A stretch of 64,000 bases of DNA from Murinocardiopsis flavida (GTDB lineage Bacteria; Actinomycetota; Actinomycetes; Streptosporangiales; Streptosporangiaceae), in contig NZ_PYGA01000007.1 of the NCBI RefSeq assembly GCF_003014485.1, positions 124,001 to 188,000 of the forward strand, given 5' to 3'. Position 1 is the first letter of the stretch, and the number at the start of each line of letters is the position of its first letter. The notes under the pieces were generated by a model. That model did no database searches. It was not told where the DNA came from and saw only the letters and a list, made by a program, of their open reading frames with translations. Position numbers and translations under genes: made by a program. Below are positions 19,967 to 28,796 of this stretch, in pieces.

Positions 19967-19983
19967 ACTGTAGACAGTATACG
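19966..19983 (-). promoter_or_regulatory. Operator-like palindrome and -10 element at the head of the AOR/FDH operon
   Basis: ATACTGT and ACAGTAT, separated by 2 nt, form a perfect 16-bp inverted repeat at 19966-19981, overlapping the ATG of the MobA-MoaD gene. On the minus strand the -10-like TATACT sits nine bases before the ATG, so the leader would be only a few bases. The 9-mer GTATACTGT is shared with the site at 9506-9521. Confidence 0.55.
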
Positions 19984-19987
19984 ACAT

Positions 19988-20762
19988 GTCAATACCCCTG
20001 CCTTGCTCTCACAGTCCCCAGTCAACGCCCTACCCACGCGTAGGCCCATAGCGTGATCACTCCCCTCCCGCGCGGATGCGACCTGCTCTCCCTGCACCGA
20101 TCCGACCACAGCCCCGCCGCCGCGCCGGGCACCGCCCCCCGAGCCGCGGCCCCGCCGCCCGGCTCCCCGGCGCCATGGGCCCCGGGCTTGGGTGCACCAC
20201 CGGCCCCGGCCCCGATCGGCGCCGGCGCGTTTCCCTTTCTTCCGCGATGATTCCGCCCGGCAATTCACCGATGCGGAGACCGGGATTTCGACGACGGCAG
20301 AGAACGCGTTGCATTCGCGCGGAAAAAGCCGTCGGCCGCCGTCAATTCCACCGCCGCCCCGCCGTGCCGACCCCGATTCGCGGTGTTCCGCGGTGTCGGC
20401 GCCGCGGCGCGGGCCCGGCGCACCCGCGGGACGGGCACCGGCCGCCCGAACGCGAACCGCGAATAACGCCCTCACCTGCCACGATACCAAGCAGGCTCGG
20501 CCATCGGCGGCGAGCCGTCCCCCATCCGGCGCGAATTCCGCAAACTGCCCGCGGCCGACAAGGACGAGGGAATACGATACGTACCTCGCCGCAGAGAATG
20601 GGAGCCGCAGGCACACGCCCCGTGCCCACCGGTCCCGGAATTCGCCGCGCAACGGCGGTTCCCGCCCACGGCGAGCACAGCGGCGCCCCCGATTCTCCAT
20701 CGCCGGTTCCGCCCGACCCGAATGCTGTTCTGCCGCCGGCCGGACGCGAGGTACCTGATCTC
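19988..20762. other. 775-bp intergenic region between the AOR/FDH operon and the conservon
   Basis: No supported gene. The two operons diverge here. Several open frames exist on both strands, but their composition (Arg/Pro/Gly-rich, no domain, no ribosome site) marks them as GC-rich artefacts. The region is slightly less GC-rich around 20225-20340 and 20490-20600, where promoters for cvnA may lie. Confidence 0.5.
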
Positions 20763-22184
20763 ATGTCGCAACAATCGCCCGCACGCCCCCCGGACCGCCA
20801 CCGGTCCGGCGCCCGGGCAGTGCTCACCGCGCTCGCGGCCGCGGTCTGCGCCGGCGGACTCTGGGCCCTGGTGACCGCCGCCCTGACCGCGGAGGCCCGC
20901 GTCGCCGTCGGCGCCGCCGCCGCGGCGACCACCGTCCTGCTCGCAGGCGCCGTGTACGTCGCGGTGCGGCGCTCCGCCGACCTGGCGGCGGCAGAGGACG
21001 ACGCCCACCGCGCCTGGGCGGAGCTGCACCGGGCGGGCGGCCGCCTCGACGCCGCCCGCGAGGAACTCGCGCTGCTGGTCGACCACACCCTGCCCGCCGC
21101 CGTCACCCGGCTCCGCGAAGGGGCCACCGCCGAGACCGTCCTGGCCGAGGTCGAGCACCCCGCCGACGCGGCGCACCACCGCGTCCTGCGCACCCTCGTC
21201 CACGAGATCGCGTTCGGCGAGCGCCGCCGTGCCGCCGCCACCGCCGCGTGCGCGAACGCCGCGGGGCGCGTGCAGGCGCTGTCCACCCGCACCCTCGCCG
21301 ACCTGCGCACGATGGAGGACCGCTGCTCCGACGACATGCTCGGCGACCTGCTGCGGATCGACCACAGCACGGCGCAGACCGGCCGGACCGCCGACAGCAT
21401 CGCCGTGCTCACCGGCGCGCGGTCGGGCCGGCGCTGGACCAAGCCGATCACCATGGAGAGCGTCATCCGCGGCGCCATGGGCCGCATCGGCGCCTACCAG
21501 CGGGTGCGCGTGCACTCCAGCAGCGCGAACGCCGTCGCGGGCTACGCCGCCGAGGACGTCATGCACGCGCTCGCCGAGCTGATGGACAACGCCACCCGCT
21601 TCTCGGCGCCCTCCGAGGAGGTCCACATCTACGTCGAGGACCTGCACAACGGCGCGGTCATCACGATCGAGGACGGCGGGCTCGGCATGAAGCCGCAGGC
21701 GCTCGCCAGGGCCGAGGCCGCCGTGTCCGACACCCAGCCCCTCGACATGGCCATGCTGTCGGGCACCCGGCTGGGCCTGGCCGTCGTCGGCTGCCTGGCG
21801 CGCAAGCACCGGCTGCACGTGTTCTTCCGGCCGTCCTCGCGCGGCGGCATCGGCGTCGTCCTGCGCATCCCCAACCACCTAATCACCCCGGTGCGCGAGG
21901 AGCCGTTCCCCGAACCCGTGCGCAGACCCGCCCCCGTCCCCGCGGCCGACCCGGCCCCGCCGGGCCCCGGGGCACACGCCGACCAGAGCGAACTCCCCAA
22001 GCGCCCGCGCGGCGCGACGCTGCGGGCCGCGTCGGCCCCACTCGCGCCGAAGGAGACCCGGGCCGCGGTCCCCCGCCCCGACGCCGGATCCCGGTTCGGC
22101 GCCTTCCAGCAGAGCCGCTCCCGCATAGGCGACCCCGGCGGCCCGCCCGCGGCGCCCCCCGCGGCAGCCGACGACGCCACCTGA
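20763..22184 (+). CDS. cvnA: Conservon sensor: histidine-kinase-like ATPase CvnA
   Basis: A 473-residue membrane-anchored ATPase, first gene of a conservon. Two hydrophobic segments lie at residues about 20-65. A coiled helical region follows, then a HATPase_c fold with an N box HALAELMDNATRFSAP (about 253-268), G1 IEDGGLGM and G2 GTRLGLAVVGCLA. The C-terminal 100 residues are Pro/Ala-rich and probably disordered. In conservons this protein assembles at the membrane with CvnB, C and D in a complex likened to a eukaryotic G-protein receptor system. No canonical phosphorylatable His box is evident, as usual for CvnA. ATG 20763 gives a sensible membrane N-terminus; the frame continues far upstream without coding character. 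Confidence 0.88.
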   Translation: MSQQSPARPPDRHRSGARAVLTALAAAVCAGGLWALVTAALTAEARVAVGAAAAATTVLLAGAVYVAVRRSADLAAAEDDAHRAWAELHRAGGRLDAAREELALLVDHTLPAAVTRLREGATAETVLAEVEHPADAAHHRVLRTLVHEIAFGERRRAAATAACANAAGRVQALSTRTLADLRTMEDRCSDDMLGDLLRIDHSTAQTGRTADSIAVLTGARSGRRWTKPITMESVIRGAMGRIGAYQRVRVHSSSANAVAGYAAEDVMHALAELMDNATRFSAPSEEVHIYVEDLHNGAVITIEDGGLGMKPQALARAEAAVSDTQPLDMAMLSGTRLGLAVVGCLARKHRLHVFFRPSSRGGIGVVLRIPNHLITPVREEPFPEPVRRPAPVPAADPAPPGPGAHADQSELPKRPRGATLRAASAPLAPKETRAAVPRPDAGSRFGAFQQSRSRIGDPGGPPAAPPAAADDAT

Positions 22185-22277
22185 GCCCGCCGTTCCGCCG
22201 CCGAACCGCGAGACCCCTGATTGGAGTGAGGGGCGGCCCCGGCACGCCGTGCCGCGGCCCGCCGCCCCGGAATCCCG

Positions 22278-22697
22278 ATGGACGCGACGAACCCGAACCT
22301 CGAATGGCTGCTGGAGAACCTCGTCGGCAGCACCCCGGGCGCACTGCACGCGCTGGTGCTGTCCAAGGACGGACTCAAGCTGTGCCGCACCGCCGCCCTC
22401 GCCGTCGACCAGGCCGACCAGCTGGCGGCGATCGCCGCCGGCGTCCAGGCGCTGTCCCATGGCGCGTCGATGGAGTTCGGCGACGGCACCGGCGGCGTGC
22501 GCAGCTCGATGACCGAGTTCCACGGCGGCATCCTGTTCATCGTGGCGGCCGGGATGGGCGCCCACCTCGCCGTCATCGCAACCCAGGACGCCGACGTCGG
22601 CCTGATCGGCCACACCATGGACGAGCTGGTCGAGCAGATCGGCCCGTTCCTCACCGCACCGCCCCGCTACACCCCGTCCACCAGTCCGACACCATGA
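22278..22697 (+). CDS. cvnB: Roadblock/LC7 protein CvnB
   Basis: A 139-residue protein of the Roadblock/LC7 (MglB-like) family. It starts with LEWLLENLVGSTPGALHALVLSKDGL, and the central FHGGILFIVAAG strand fits the fold. Such proteins bind small GTPases; here the partner would be CvnD. The C-terminal residues PSTSPTP are probably unstructured. The stop overlaps the cvnC start by 4 nt (ATGA). Gap to cvnA is 93 nt. Confidence 0.88.
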   Translation: MDATNPNLEWLLENLVGSTPGALHALVLSKDGLKLCRTAALAVDQADQLAAIAAGVQALSHGASMEFGDGTGGVRSSMTEFHGGILFIVAAGMGAHLAVIATQDADVGLIGHTMDELVEQIGPFLTAPPRYTPSTSPTP

Positions 22698-23047
22698 ACC
22701 CCCGCGATGTCGCCGACGAGGACCCGGACCGGCTCTACACCGTCACCGGCGGCCGCAGCCGGGCCGACGGTCACGGCCTGGACCTCGTCACCCTGATCGT
22801 CAGCGAATCGGCCCCCGCGGCGGGGAGCCAGTCGGAGCACGTCCGGATCCTGCGGATCTGCCGCGACCCGACATCGGTCGTGGAGCTCTCCTCGGAGCTC
22901 GCGCTGCCCGTGAGCGTGGTCAAGATCCTGCTGACCGACCTCATCGACACCGGCCGCGCCTCGGCACGCCACCCCTCCTCCGCCGGGGACCCGCTCCCCG
23001 ACACCGAATTCCTGCGGAAGGTGCTCGTTGGACTCCGCAAGCTCTGA
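22694..23047 (+). CDS. cvnC: DUF742 protein CvnC
   Basis: A 117-residue DUF742 protein, the third conservon component. The RLYTVTGGRS opening is the family signature, followed by a winged-helix-like part (HVRILRICRDPTSVVELSSELALPVSVVKILL split over helices) and the ending FLRKVLVGLRKL. It lies between cvnB and cvnD with overlaps at both ends (4 nt and 20 nt). In studied conservons it forms part of the membrane complex; a biochemical activity is not known. Confidence 0.88.
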   Translation: MNPRDVADEDPDRLYTVTGGRSRADGHGLDLVTLIVSESAPAAGSQSEHVRILRICRDPTSVVELSSELALPVSVVKILLTDLIDTGRASARHPSSAGDPLPDTEFLRKVLVGLRKL

Positions 23048-23636
23048 CCTCCCCCGGCGCAGGCCCCTGCGGTCCAGCGCCGCCGACGGCGTGAAGATCG
23101 TGATCGTCGGCGGGTTCGGGGTCGGCAAGACCACAATGGTGCGATCGGTCAGCGAGATCCGCCCGCTGAGCACCGAGGAGGTCATGACCCAGGCCGGGGC
23201 CGGTGTCGACCACAACGTCGGCGCGCCCGAGAAGACCACGACCACGGTCGCGTTCGACTTCGGCCGCATCAGCCTGGACGAGCGGATGATCCTGTACCTG
23301 TTCGGCGCGCCCGGCCAGGAGCGGTTCTGGTTCCTGTGGGACCAGTTGTTCGCGGGGACGCTGGGCGTCGTGGTGCTGGTCGACACCCGCCGGCTCGCCG
23401 ACTCCTGGTACGCCATCGACCGCCTCGAACACCACGGGACCCCCTTCATCGTCGCGCGCAACAGGTTCGAGCCGCTGGCCCACGACCTCGGCGACGTCCG
23501 CAGCGCCCTCGACCTCTCCGCCGGCGTTCCGCTCGTCGACTGCGACGCGCGGCGGCGCGAGTCCGCCAAAGAGGTCCTGATCGCGCTGGTCGACCATCTC
23601 CACACCCTGTCCGCTGCCCGGGAGGCATCGCCGTGA
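23028..23636 (+). CDS. cvnD: Small GTPase CvnD
   Basis: A 202-residue GTP-binding protein of the actinobacterial Rap/MglA-like type. Visible are the P-loop GGFGVGKTT (28-36), a switch II region with GAPGQERF (93-100), and VARNRFE near 143, a divergent form of the NKxD base-recognition motif usual for this family. It would cycle under CvnA/B/C control and signal to CvnE. The start is TTG at 23028, within cvnC by 20 nt: the first residues DSASSDLP then match the usual N-terminus; no later start precedes the P-loop sensibly. Stop overlaps cvnE by 4 nt. Confidence 0.88.
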   Translation: MDSASSDLPRRRPLRSSAADGVKIVIVGGFGVGKTTMVRSVSEIRPLSTEEVMTQAGAGVDHNVGAPEKTTTTVAFDFGRISLDERMILYLFGAPGQERFWFLWDQLFAGTLGVVVLVDTRRLADSWYAIDRLEHHGTPFIVARNRFEPLAHDLGDVRSALDLSAGVPLVDCDARRRESAKEVLIALVDHLHTLSAAREASP

Positions 23637-24904
23637 CCGACATCCACCCATCCGCCGGCACCGCCGGCACCGCCGGCACCGCCGGCAGCGCGGCCCCCGA
23701 GGAACGGGTCCGGTTGTCCGGCCCGCAGTTCCAGCAGGACCCTGCGGCGCTGTACGCGCAGATCAGGCGCAGGTTCGGCCCGGTCGCGCCGGTCCTGCTC
23801 GACGGCGACCTGCCCGCGTGGCTCGTCACCGGGTACCGCGAGGTCCACCAGATCACGGGCGACGCGCATCTCTTCGCGCGCGACACCCGGCGCTGGAACC
23901 AGTGGGACAACGTCCCCGCCGACTGGCCGCTGCTGCCCTACGTCCAGCACAACCCCTCGGTGATGTTCACCGAGGCCGCCGAGCACCGCCGACGCGCGGG
24001 CGCCATCGGCGACGCACTCGCCGGTGTCGACCAGTTCGACCTGCGGGCGCACTGCGAGCGGATCGCGGACCGCCTCATCGACGCGTTCTCGGGCAGCGGC
24101 GAGGCCGACCTCGTGGGGCAGTTCGCGCTGCGGATCCCGCTGCTCGCCGTCGCCAAGATGTACGGCATGTCCGAGTCGGCGACCCCGCAACTGGTGCGCG
24201 ACGTGGCGATCTCGCTGGACGTCGGGCCGGACGCGATCCCCGCGTACCTGCGGGTGCAGGAGGCCATGGGCCGCCTCCTCGCCGCCAAGCGCGACGCGCC
24301 GGGCGCCGACGTGCCGTCGCACCTGCTGCGGCACCCGTCGCGGCTGACCGACGAGGAGATCGTCCAGGACCTCCTCGTGGTGACGGCGGCGGCCCAGCAG
24401 CCCACGGCGAACTGGATCGGCAACACGATCCGGCTGATGCTGACCGACAGCCGGTTCGCCATGACCCTGTCGGGCGGCCGCGGCAGCGTGGGCCAGGCCC
24501 TCAACGAGGTGCTGTGGTACGACACCCCGACACAGAACTTCATCGGCCGGTTCGCCACCCGCGACACCCACCTCGGCGGGCGGCGGGTGCGAACCGGCGA
24601 CCTGCTCGTCCTCGGGCTGGCCGCTGCGAACGCCGACCCGCACACGTCCCTCGACATGTCAGCGGACCTGATGGGCAACCACGCGCACATGTCGTTCGGG
24701 CACGGCGAGCACGGCTGCCCCTACCCCGCGCCGGAGGTCGCCGAGGTCATCGCCAGGACGACGGTCGAGGTGCTGCTCGACCGGCTGCCGGACCTCGCCC
24801 TCGCGGTGCCGGCTGAGTCGCTGGTGTGGCGGCCGTCGGTGTGGATGCGGGGGTTGGAGCGGCTGCCGGTGGCGTTCACCCCCACCTACGCCGGGGGCGG
24901 CTGA
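23633..24904 (+). CDS. cvnE: Conservon-associated cytochrome P450 CvnE
   Basis: A 423-residue cytochrome P450. The haem-ligand loop reads FGHGEHGCPYPAPE: the Cys is present but the Gly two positions after it in ordinary P450s is replaced, as in the CvnE branch. The usual A/G-G-x-x-T oxygen-activation motif of the I helix is replaced by AAAQQPTANW. It may therefore have a sensory or atypical redox role rather than standard hydroxylation (inference). The GTG at 23633 overlaps the cvnD stop (GTGA). Near the N-terminus, four copies of a 9-bp repeat encode GTAGTAGTAG. Confidence 0.85.
   Translation: MTDIHPSAGTAGTAGTAGSAAPEERVRLSGPQFQQDPAALYAQIRRRFGPVAPVLLDGDLPAWLVTGYREVHQITGDAHLFARDTRRWNQWDNVPADWPLLPYVQHNPSVMFTEAAEHRRRAGAIGDALAGVDQFDLRAHCERIADRLIDAFSGSGEADLVGQFALRIPLLAVAKMYGMSESATPQLVRDVAISLDVGPDAIPAYLRVQEAMGRLLAAKRDAPGADVPSHLLRHPSRLTDEEIVQDLLVVTAAAQQPTANWIGNTIRLMLTDSRFAMTLSGGRGSVGQALNEVLWYDTPTQNFIGRFATRDTHLGGRRVRTGDLLVLGLAAANADPHTSLDMSADLMGNHAHMSFGHGEHGCPYPAPEVAEVIARTTVEVLLDRLPDLALAVPAESLVWRPSVWMRGLERLPVAFTPTYAGGG
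23654..23689 (+). repeat. 9-bp tandem repeat GCCGGCACC x4 inside cvnE
   Basis: Four consecutive 9-bp units (three exact, the last GCCGGCAGC), in frame, encoding Ala-Gly-Thr repeats in the disordered N-terminus of CvnE. A slippage-prone microsatellite that keeps the frame. Confidence 0.85.
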
Positions 24905-24911
24905 CGGCCGG

Positions 24912-26165
24912 TCAGGGCCGCCCGGGTTCGGTGCGGGGCCCGGGCACCGCGGCGGCCGGCGTGAACCGGACCGGCAGTGTGGCGGGGCCGCGGGTGAACA
25001 CGCCCTCTTCCGCCGGTGTGTGGCCGTCGGCGATCCGGAGGTCGGGCATCGCGTCGAGGAGCTGGTTCACCCCCACGTCGATCTCTGCCTTGGCGAGGAG
25101 CGCGCCCACGCAGAAGTGCCGGCCGAGCGCGAACGACAGGTGGTGCGCCGCAGCGGAGAACGCGGTGTCGGTCGGCAGGTCGGCGCGGTGGATGTCGAAG
25201 GTGTCGGGGGCGGCGAACCGGCGGGGGTCGCGGTTCGCCGCGCCGATGAGGCAGGTGACCGTGCTCCCCGCGGGCACGGTGCCGCCGCTGAGCGCGATGT
25301 CCTCTGCGGGCTGGCGCATGATCATGTGGACGGGCGGGGAGTACCGCAGGGTCTCGGCGAACGCGTTGGCGACGAGGCCGCGGTCGGCGCGCACCTCGGC
25401 CAGCTGCTCGGGGTGTTCGAGCAGGTTCTTGAAGACGCCGGCGATGGCCTTGTCGGTGGTCTCGCCGCCCGCGGCGAGCAGCAGGCTGCAAAACGCCTTG
25501 ACGTCCTCGTCGCTCATCGACGTGCCGTCGACCTCGGCGGCGCACAGGGTGGACAGCAGGTCGTCGCCCGGCTCGCGCCTGCGCCGCCGGATGACGGGGA
25601 TGAGGTAGGCGGCGAGCTCCTCCCTCGTCCGGATCCCCGCCGCGGCGACCTCGGGGTCCTGAGCGAGATTGCCGAGGAAGCCGATGATGGCGGCGTACCA
25701 GACCTGGAACCGCGCGTGGTCGGACGGGTCGAGGCCGAGCATGTCGACGATGACGTTGATGGGGAAGTGCCGGGCGAAGTCGCCCACGAGGTCGGCCGAG
25801 CCGGTGGTGCGGAACCGGTCGATGAGCTCGCGGGAGTTGCGCTCGATGGCGGGCAGGAACCGCTGCTCCAGCTCCCTGCCGCGGAAGGCCGGCGCCACCA
25901 GCGCGCGGCGGACCGAGTGCTCGCGCCCGCTCATCTGGAGGATGGTGCGCCCGTGCGCGGGTTCGAGCTGCCAGGCGTAGTTGTCGGTGGTGAAGGCGGG
26001 GTCCTTGAAGGCACGGGCGACGTCGTCGTACCTGGAGACGATGTAGCTGCCCATGGCGTCGTGCCACGCCAGTGGGGAGTCCTGGAGCAGGGTCCGGTAG
26101 GCGGCGTAGGGGTCGGCCGCGAACTCGGGGGAAAGGATGTCCGGCGCGTGATCGACGGTGACCAT
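24912..26165 (-). CDS. Cytochrome P450 (bacterial CYP, class I)
   Basis: A 417-residue soluble P450 with all hallmarks: I-helix AGGETT (about 242), ExxR as ETLR (about 282) and haem loop FALGRHFCVGALLAKAE (about 350-366). Length and motifs fit actinomycete CYP monooxygenases that hydroxylate small molecules with ferredoxin-supplied electrons; no ferredoxin or reductase gene is adjacent. Substrate unknown. The ATG has GGGAG about 6 nt upstream. It is convergent with cvnE (7-nt gap), so it is probably not part of the conservon transcript, although conservons often have a second P450 nearby. Confidence 0.88.
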   Translation of the reverse strand: MVTVDHAPDILSPEFAADPYAAYRTLLQDSPLAWHDAMGSYIVSRYDDVARAFKDPAFTTDNYAWQLEPAHGRTILQMSGREHSVRRALVAPAFRGRELEQRFLPAIERNSRELIDRFRTTGSADLVGDFARHFPINVIVDMLGLDPSDHARFQVWYAAIIGFLGNLAQDPEVAAAGIRTREELAAYLIPVIRRRRREPGDDLLSTLCAAEVDGTSMSDEDVKAFCSLLLAAGGETTDKAIAGVFKNLLEHPEQLAEVRADRGLVANAFAETLRYSPPVHMIMRQPAEDIALSGGTVPAGSTVTCLIGAANRDPRRFAAPDTFDIHRADLPTDTAFSAAAHHLSFALGRHFCVGALLAKAEIDVGVNQLLDAMPDLRIADGHTPAEEGVFTRGPATLPVRFTPAAAVPGPRTEPGRP

Positions 26166-26422
26166 GAAGCTCCCTCGTTCGCCGATAGGGCGTCAGAGTA
26201 GCCATCCCGGCGGCGGCCGCGAAAGAGTCCAAACGGTTGGATCGGTCTTCCCAGGAGGGTTCGCAACGATCGGCATCGCGTTCGGCGCGGCGGCGAGGTT
26301 TCGTAATGGTGCACGGGGGCGGTCGGCCGCACGCGGTGGGCAGGGGAACGCGGCGCGCGCCGTCCGAATGAGGCCGGCGCCGCGGATCCAAGGCAAGAAT
26401 CGTCGGGCCGGGAATCGTCGGG

Positions 26423-27616
26423 TCAGGTGCGCGGGCCGTCGGGCCGCCACTCCAGCAGCAGGATCGTCGCGTCGTCGCTGAGGTGGCCGTGCTGGTGGTC
26501 GAGGATGGCGTGGATCAGCCGCCGCAGGGTCTCGGGGGCCGGCTCCTCGGCCGCTGAGGCGCGGGCGATGAAGTCGGTGAACCGCTCCAGGCCGAACAGG
26601 TCGCCCTCGGGGTCGCGCGCCTCGGTGACACCGTCGGTGTAGAACAGCACCTGGTCGCCCGGTTCGAGCGCGAACTCGTGCACCGTGCGCTCGGTCCCGG
26701 CCAGGACGTCGAGCCCCAGGGGCAGCTCCGGGGCGCGGTCCAGCGCTTCGTGGACCAGCCGCTGCCGCCGGAGCAGCAGCGGCGCCGGGTGGCCGCAGTT
26801 CGCCCACGACAGCGTCCCGCTCGACAGGTCGAGGCCGGCGAAGACCGCGGTGCAGAACCGTTCGGGCAGCCACGTGTGCAGCGCCTGGTCCACGTTGCCG
26901 ACCAGGCGGGCGAGGTCGGCGCCGCTGCGGCGGGCATTGCGCGCCCCCGCCATCGCCACCGACGCCGTGAGCCCCGATGCGAGGTCGTGCCCCATGGCGT
27001 CGAGGATCACCGCGTGGAGGGTGTCCTTGGTGATCGAGTGGTCGAACGCGTCGCCGCCCAGCTCGTAGGCCGGTTCGAGGACGGCGGTCGACACCGCGCG
27101 CGTCGTGCCGAGCGTGCGCGGCGGGAGGAACGCGCGCAGCATCTCCGTCCGCAGCTGCATGGGCGCGGTGCGGGTGTGCCGGACGTAGGTGTCGCTGTAG
27201 GCGCGCTTGGCGGTGATGACCAGCGCCAGCAGGGCCGCGACCATCTGGCAGCGCCGCAGGGTGGGCTCGTCCAGCACCGGCGCGCTGATGTGCAGGACGC
27301 CCATGCGGTCGGCGCCGTCCATCAGCGGCAGCCACAGGCCCAGCTCGGAGCCGTTGCCCTCGGTCAGCCGCAGTGTCTCGCTCCGGTACGCCAGGCCGGC
27401 GTCGGTGCCGTCGATGGGCAGCGAGCCGCCGCCGGTGAGGGGGACGAGCAGGCGCTGCTGGAGGTCGACCAGGTAGACGGTGATCTCTTTCAGCCCGAGC
27501 GCGGAGCCGTAGTCGGCCGCCGTCTCCAGCACGTCGATCGGACCGCTGCGGTGGACGGAGCGGATGAGCTCCTCGAACAGCCGCTCGCTCGCCCCGATCG
27601 GGACCTGTTTGTCCAT
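26423..27616 (-). CDS. GAF-like domain plus SpoIIE-type PP2C phosphatase
   Basis: A protein of about 397 residues. An N-terminal GAF-like region covers about residues 1-150 (EITVYLVDLQQRLLVPL, MGVLHISAP). A PPM/SpoIIE serine phosphatase domain fills the rest, with metal-ligand motifs ELGGDAFDH and ILDAMGHDLASGL, SWANCGHPAPLLL, VLFYTDGVTEARD and LSDDATILLL. Such actinomycete proteins dephosphorylate anti-anti-sigma factors. No kinase or anti-sigma gene is linked here. Start is uncertain between ATG 27616 and GTG 27631 (five residues longer); neither has a strong ribosome site. Confidence 0.87.
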   Translation of the reverse strand: MDKQVPIGASERLFEELIRSVHRSGPIDVLETAADYGSALGLKEITVYLVDLQQRLLVPLTGGGSLPIDGTDAGLAYRSETLRLTEGNGSELGLWLPLMDGADRMGVLHISAPVLDEPTLRRCQMVAALLALVITAKRAYSDTYVRHTRTAPMQLRTEMLRAFLPPRTLGTTRAVSTAVLEPAYELGGDAFDHSITKDTLHAVILDAMGHDLASGLTASVAMAGARNARRSGADLARLVGNVDQALHTWLPERFCTAVFAGLDLSSGTLSWANCGHPAPLLLRRQRLVHEALDRAPELPLGLDVLAGTERTVHEFALEPGDQVLFYTDGVTEARDPEGDLFGLERFTDFIARASAAEEPAPETLRRLIHAILDHQHGHLSDDATILLLEWRPDGPRT

Positions 27617-27765
27617 GTAGAGCAGTCTCACACCGGACTGGGAAAACCGCAGTTCACAGCGGCAGCGTGTCTCCCGGCCGGCCGCCTCGGCGCGTGCCCG
27701 CCGGCCGGGTACCGGACGCGGGACGCGCCGGGCGCGCCGCAGGGGCGGTCACTCCGGTGGGGCGG

Positions 27766-28770
27766 TCACTCCGGCGGGGCGTCGCAGGACGGGTTGAGGA
27801 GCTTGCGGACCTCCGGGGAGTCGACGTTGTCCTTGTCGATCACGACGGCGCCGGTGTCGGTATCGGGCGCCGTATCGGCCTTGCCGCGGATCTCGCCGAT
27901 CGCCGCGTCGACCGAGTCGTAGCCCATCTTGAACGGGTTCTGCGCGATCAGGCCGGTGACCACGCCCTCGCGCAGCGCCTCGATCTCGCCCTCGGAGGTG
28001 TCCCAGCCGACGATCTTGACCTCGCCCGCCTTGCCGGCCTGGCGCACCGCCTCGGCCGCGCCGAGCACGCCCGGCTCGTTTCCGGCGTAGATCCCGTCGA
28101 GGTCGGGGTTCGCGGTCAGGATGTCCTGGGTGACCTGGAGGGCCGTGTTGTAGTCGCTCTTGCTGGACTGCCGGGCGACCAGCTCCAGCCCGGGGTGCGC
28201 CTCGAGGCCGCGCTCGAAGCCCTCCGCCCGCGTCTCGTTTGTGCTCGTGCCGGGCTGGAACTCGATGAACGCCACCTTGCCCGTCCCGCCGAGCTGCTCG
28301 GCGAGCACGTCCGTGCCCTCCTCGGCGGCGCCCACGTTGTCCGTTGCGTACACCGGGACGCCCTTGGGCTGCGGGTCGGTCCCCGAGTCCATGTTCACCA
28401 CGGTCGTGTTCTGCTGCCGGGCGGTCTCGGTGACGTCGGCCATGGCCTTGGCGTCGGTGGCGGCGTAGACCAGGCCGTGGACGCCCTGCGCCAGCAGGTC
28501 CTGCAACAGGCTCTGCTGGCCGCTGACGTCGTCCTCCGAGGTGGCACCGTCCCAGTGCAGGCTGATGTTGGGGTGCTTGGTCGCGGCGCACTCGGCGCCC
28601 ACGCGCACCTGCTCCCAGAAGTCGAACCCGATGGCCTTGGGCACGACGGCGATCCGGACGGTCTCGCCCTCCCCCGCCCCGGCGCCGGTGGGCTCGCGGA
28701 CCTGCACGGTGCATGCCGCGGCGAGCGTCGGCACGAGCAGCAGGCTGATCGCCGACAGGACCTTGTTCAT
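27766..28770 (-). CDS. Sugar ABC transporter substrate-binding lipoprotein (ribose/inositol type)
   Basis: A 334-residue periplasmic-binding protein of the type-1 (RbsB) family. The signal peptide MNKVLSAISLLLVPTLAAAC ends in a lipobox Cys at about 20. The mature protein shows IAVVPKAIGFDFWEQVRVGAE, the GLVYAATDAKA helix and DGIYAGNEPGVLGAAEAVR, typical of pentose or inositol-type binders. ATG 28770 has GGGAGG about 8 nt upstream; an in-frame start 21 nt earlier is less likely. Third gene of an operon: ATPase, permease, binding protein. Ligand not deducible; no catabolic gene is linked. Confidence 0.88.
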   Translation of the reverse strand: MNKVLSAISLLLVPTLAAACTVQVREPTGAGAGEGETVRIAVVPKAIGFDFWEQVRVGAECAATKHPNISLHWDGATSEDDVSGQQSLLQDLLAQGVHGLVYAATDAKAMADVTETARQQNTTVVNMDSGTDPQPKGVPVYATDNVGAAEEGTDVLAEQLGGTGKVAFIEFQPGTSTNETRAEGFERGLEAHPGLELVARQSSKSDYNTALQVTQDILTANPDLDGIYAGNEPGVLGAAEAVRQAGKAGEVKIVGWDTSEGEIEALREGVVTGLIAQNPFKMGYDSVDAAIGEIRGKADTAPDTDTGAVVIDKDNVDSPEVRKLLNPSCDAPPE

Positions 28771-28796
28771 GGCACGGGCCTCCCTGGACATCGCAG

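Noticed and set aside
19966-19995. TTGACA next to TATACT upstream of the MobA-MoaD gene as a consensus promoter
   Set aside because: Only 5 bp separate the two hexamers, so they cannot be a -35/-10 pair; only the TATACT is kept as a candidate -10.
19988-20762. Several ORFs of 60-250 codons upstream of cvnA on both strands
   Set aside because: No ribosome sites, no domains, strongly Arg/Pro-biased translations typical of GC-rich noncoding DNA.
23654-23689. 9-bp repeats in cvnE as a regulatory array
   Set aside because: They are in frame within the coding region and encode a simple Ala-Gly-Thr repeat; treated as a microsatellite.
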